Positions 5,355 through 6,479 of a stretch of 6,479 nucleotides of DNA are shown piece by piece. Every line of letters begins with the position of its first letter. Positions within the stretch are counted from its first letter, which is position 1. The stretch covers positions 1 to 6,479 of the forward strand of contig JAFAOZ010000100.1 in assembly GCA_019247395.1 (NCBI GenBank), written 5' to 3'. The translations under genes were made by a program, and so were the position numbers. Origin of the DNA: Vulcanimicrobiota bacterium. GTDB taxonomy: Bacteria > Vulcanimicrobiota > Vulcanimicrobiia > Vulcanimicrobiales > Vulcanimicrobiaceae. The notes under the pieces are model-generated. The model was not told the DNA's origin, ran no database searches, and was given only the letters and a program-made list of their open reading frames with translations.

Positions 5355-6479
5355 TTGAAGCGACTGAGCATAGGAGTCCTGGCCCTGCTGATGGCAGCCG
5401 GTCTCGGATTCACCGCAGTCGCAGCCCAGCCCCCAGCGTCGCATGGCAACATTGGAACCAACGCGATCGCGCAGGACCAGGGTGCGACGGCTGCTCCGCC
5501 GGCAGACTTCGGGTCCCCGCCGTCAGGGCAGTATCCGATTCTCTATAACGACCATCACGTCTACACCAAACCCGACATCCTGAAGCGCGGCCGCGTGCTC
5601 GCGGCACTCGTACGGGGCGGAACGATCTTGATTCCACTCCGCTCGATGTTCGAGCAAATGGGCCCGCCATACCCGACGGTATCGTGGGACGCGGGAAGTA
5701 AGACCGCGACGGTCAGCAAAACCGGCTCCGAGGTCAAAGTGACCCTCGGCAAGCCGGAAGTCATCATCAATGGCGAGTCTCGTCCGCTGGACGTGCCGCC
5801 GGAGATGTATCAAGGCGTTGTTCTCGTACCGGTCCGCGTCATTTCGGAAGCGATGGGTGCATACGTACAGTGGGTGCCCGATCGCCGTCTCGTAGTGGTG
5901 CGGTACATCCCCGCAACGCCTCCGCCCCCCGCGCCGTCGCCGCCGCCGCCGGTGCCGACTGCGACACCGAGTCCCACTCCGGCACCGTACTACGACTTCT
6001 ACGTAGCGGGCGATTACATTATCTCGCCCAAGGTCTACAACGAATTCGTACCGGGCACGACAAGCAATAACAACAACGGCGGATTCTCGTACCGCCTCCA
6101 CGGCGCGATTGAGATCCCGGTCGAGAACATTCCGTTCATGGTCGAGGTCGACTATCGCCAGTGGAACTGGCAGCATCCGTGCGGTGGTGCCGACTGTTTC
6201 GTGACGACGATCGGCGGACTGGGGCAATCCTCGGTTCCGCAGTTCATTGGTCGCGACTACAGCTTCGATGCGCGTCTGGGCATTCGTGTCCTCAAACCGC
6301 GTATCTACATCGTCGGCGGTTACATGTGGCGCCGCAATAACTACGGCTATCCGCAACAAACGGGCGCGGGCGTCGGTCTGGAAAAACTTCCGGACCTCGA
6401 TCACGTCTTCTCTTGGTACGGAAGCGCGCTCTACTACTTCGGCGTCAACGGCAACTACCAGAGCGTGGCGGGCGCGTGC
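5355..6479 (+). CDS. Exported stalk-domain (copper amine oxidase N-terminal-like) protein with barrel-like C-terminus, partial
   Basis: The frame is open for 375 codons from TTG 5355 to the right edge, so the C-terminus is missing. Residues 1-24 form a Sec signal peptide (MKRLSIG, hydrophobic core, AVAA-Q). A low-complexity stretch leads to a stalk domain at about 66-184 made of two half-repeats: GGTILIPLRSMFEQMG...TVSWD (88-112) and GVVLVPVRVISEAMGAYVQW (154-173), separated by EVIINGESRPLDVPP. A Pro/Thr/Ser linker covers 185-211 (a run of Pro codons near 5920-5990). From 212 on the sequence is aromatic-rich with alternating polar and hydrophobic residues (YYDFYVAGDYII, FMVEVDYRQWNWQ, RIYIVGGYMWRRNNYGY, FSWYGSALYYFGVNG), as in outer-membrane beta strands; Cys276 and Cys281 form a close pair. 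The stalk domain is known as a surface spacer or binding module, not an enzyme. I infer an outer-membrane or surface-layer protein; role unknown. Confidence 0.8.
   Translation, partial: MKRLSIGVLALLMAAGLGFTAVAAQPPASHGNIGTNAIAQDQGATAAPPADFGSPPSGQYPILYNDHHVYTKPDILKRGRVLAALVRGGTILIPLRSMFEQMGPPYPTVSWDAGSKTATVSKTGSEVKVTLGKPEVIINGESRPLDVPPEMYQGVVLVPVRVISEAMGAYVQWVPDRRLVVVRYIPATPPPPAPSPPPPVPTATPSPTPAPYYDFYVAGDYIISPKVYNEFVPGTTSNNNNGGFSYRLHGAIEIPVENIPFMVEVDYRQWNWQHPCGGADCFVTTIGGLGQSSVPQFIGRDYSFDARLGIRVLKPRIYIVGGYMWRRNNYGYPQQTGAGVGLEKLPDLDHVFSWYGSALYYFGVNGNYQSVAGAC

Noticed and set aside
5523..6404. A 293-codon open frame antisense to the stalk-barrel gene
   Set aside because: Its product is Arg-rich with no recognisable domain, it lies fully within a gene with signal peptide, ribosome binding site and a known domain, and long antisense frames are common in GC-rich coding DNA.

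Overview
The window comes from a GC-rich diderm bacterium. Diderm architecture is shown by a TolC-type outer-membrane channel, a lipoprotein periplasmic adaptor and a surface protein that looks like an outer-membrane barrel. A stalk (copper amine oxidase N-terminal) domain followed by a Pro/Thr/Ser-rich linker and a barrel-like C-terminus, with similar TPAP/PSPTPAP linkers in the TolC protein, is a style I associate with Candidatus Eremiobacterota (WPS-2) and related poorly cultured phyla. That placement is an inference from style, not a proof.

Layout. Minus strand, 4695 down to 1: a tight four-gene operon, read from right to left. It encodes a lipoprotein membrane-fusion (adaptor) protein of a tripartite efflux system, a TolC-family outer-membrane factor, a two-module Lrp/AsnC-fold protein resembling fused siroheme decarboxylase subunits AhbA and AhbB, and the N-terminal 210 residues of a family 5 (oligopeptide/dipeptide type) solute-binding lipoprotein that runs off the left edge. 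Gaps are 4 bp and 9 bp, and the last junction is a 4-bp GTGA overlap. Plus strand, 4795 to 6479: a small FlK-like hotdog thioesterase read divergently from the operon, then a 140-bp spacer with several competing hairpins, then a stalk-domain/barrel protein that runs off the right edge.

Regulation. The 99-bp divergent region contains a perfect 17-bp inverted repeat (GGCTTTGA-T-TCAAAGCC) covering the best -35 candidate of the efflux operon, a plausible operator for a local repressor or activator. The spacer before the stalk gene can fold into mutually exclusive helices, one of which pairs with the Shine-Dalgarno sequence. It matches no riboswitch class I can recall.

How the genes may work together. 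The adaptor and TolC protein should form two of the three parts of an export machine; no inner-membrane pump is encoded in the window. The two downstream genes are unusual partners for an efflux pair. Siroheme-decarboxylase-like proteins act on tetrapyrroles, some family 5 binding proteins bind heme, and some TolC-dependent pumps export porphyrins, so a tetrapyrrole-handling operon is a testable hypothesis, but only a hypothesis. The thioesterase and the stalk-barrel protein have no clear functional link to it. There are no RNA genes, mobile elements or CRISPR arrays that I can see.
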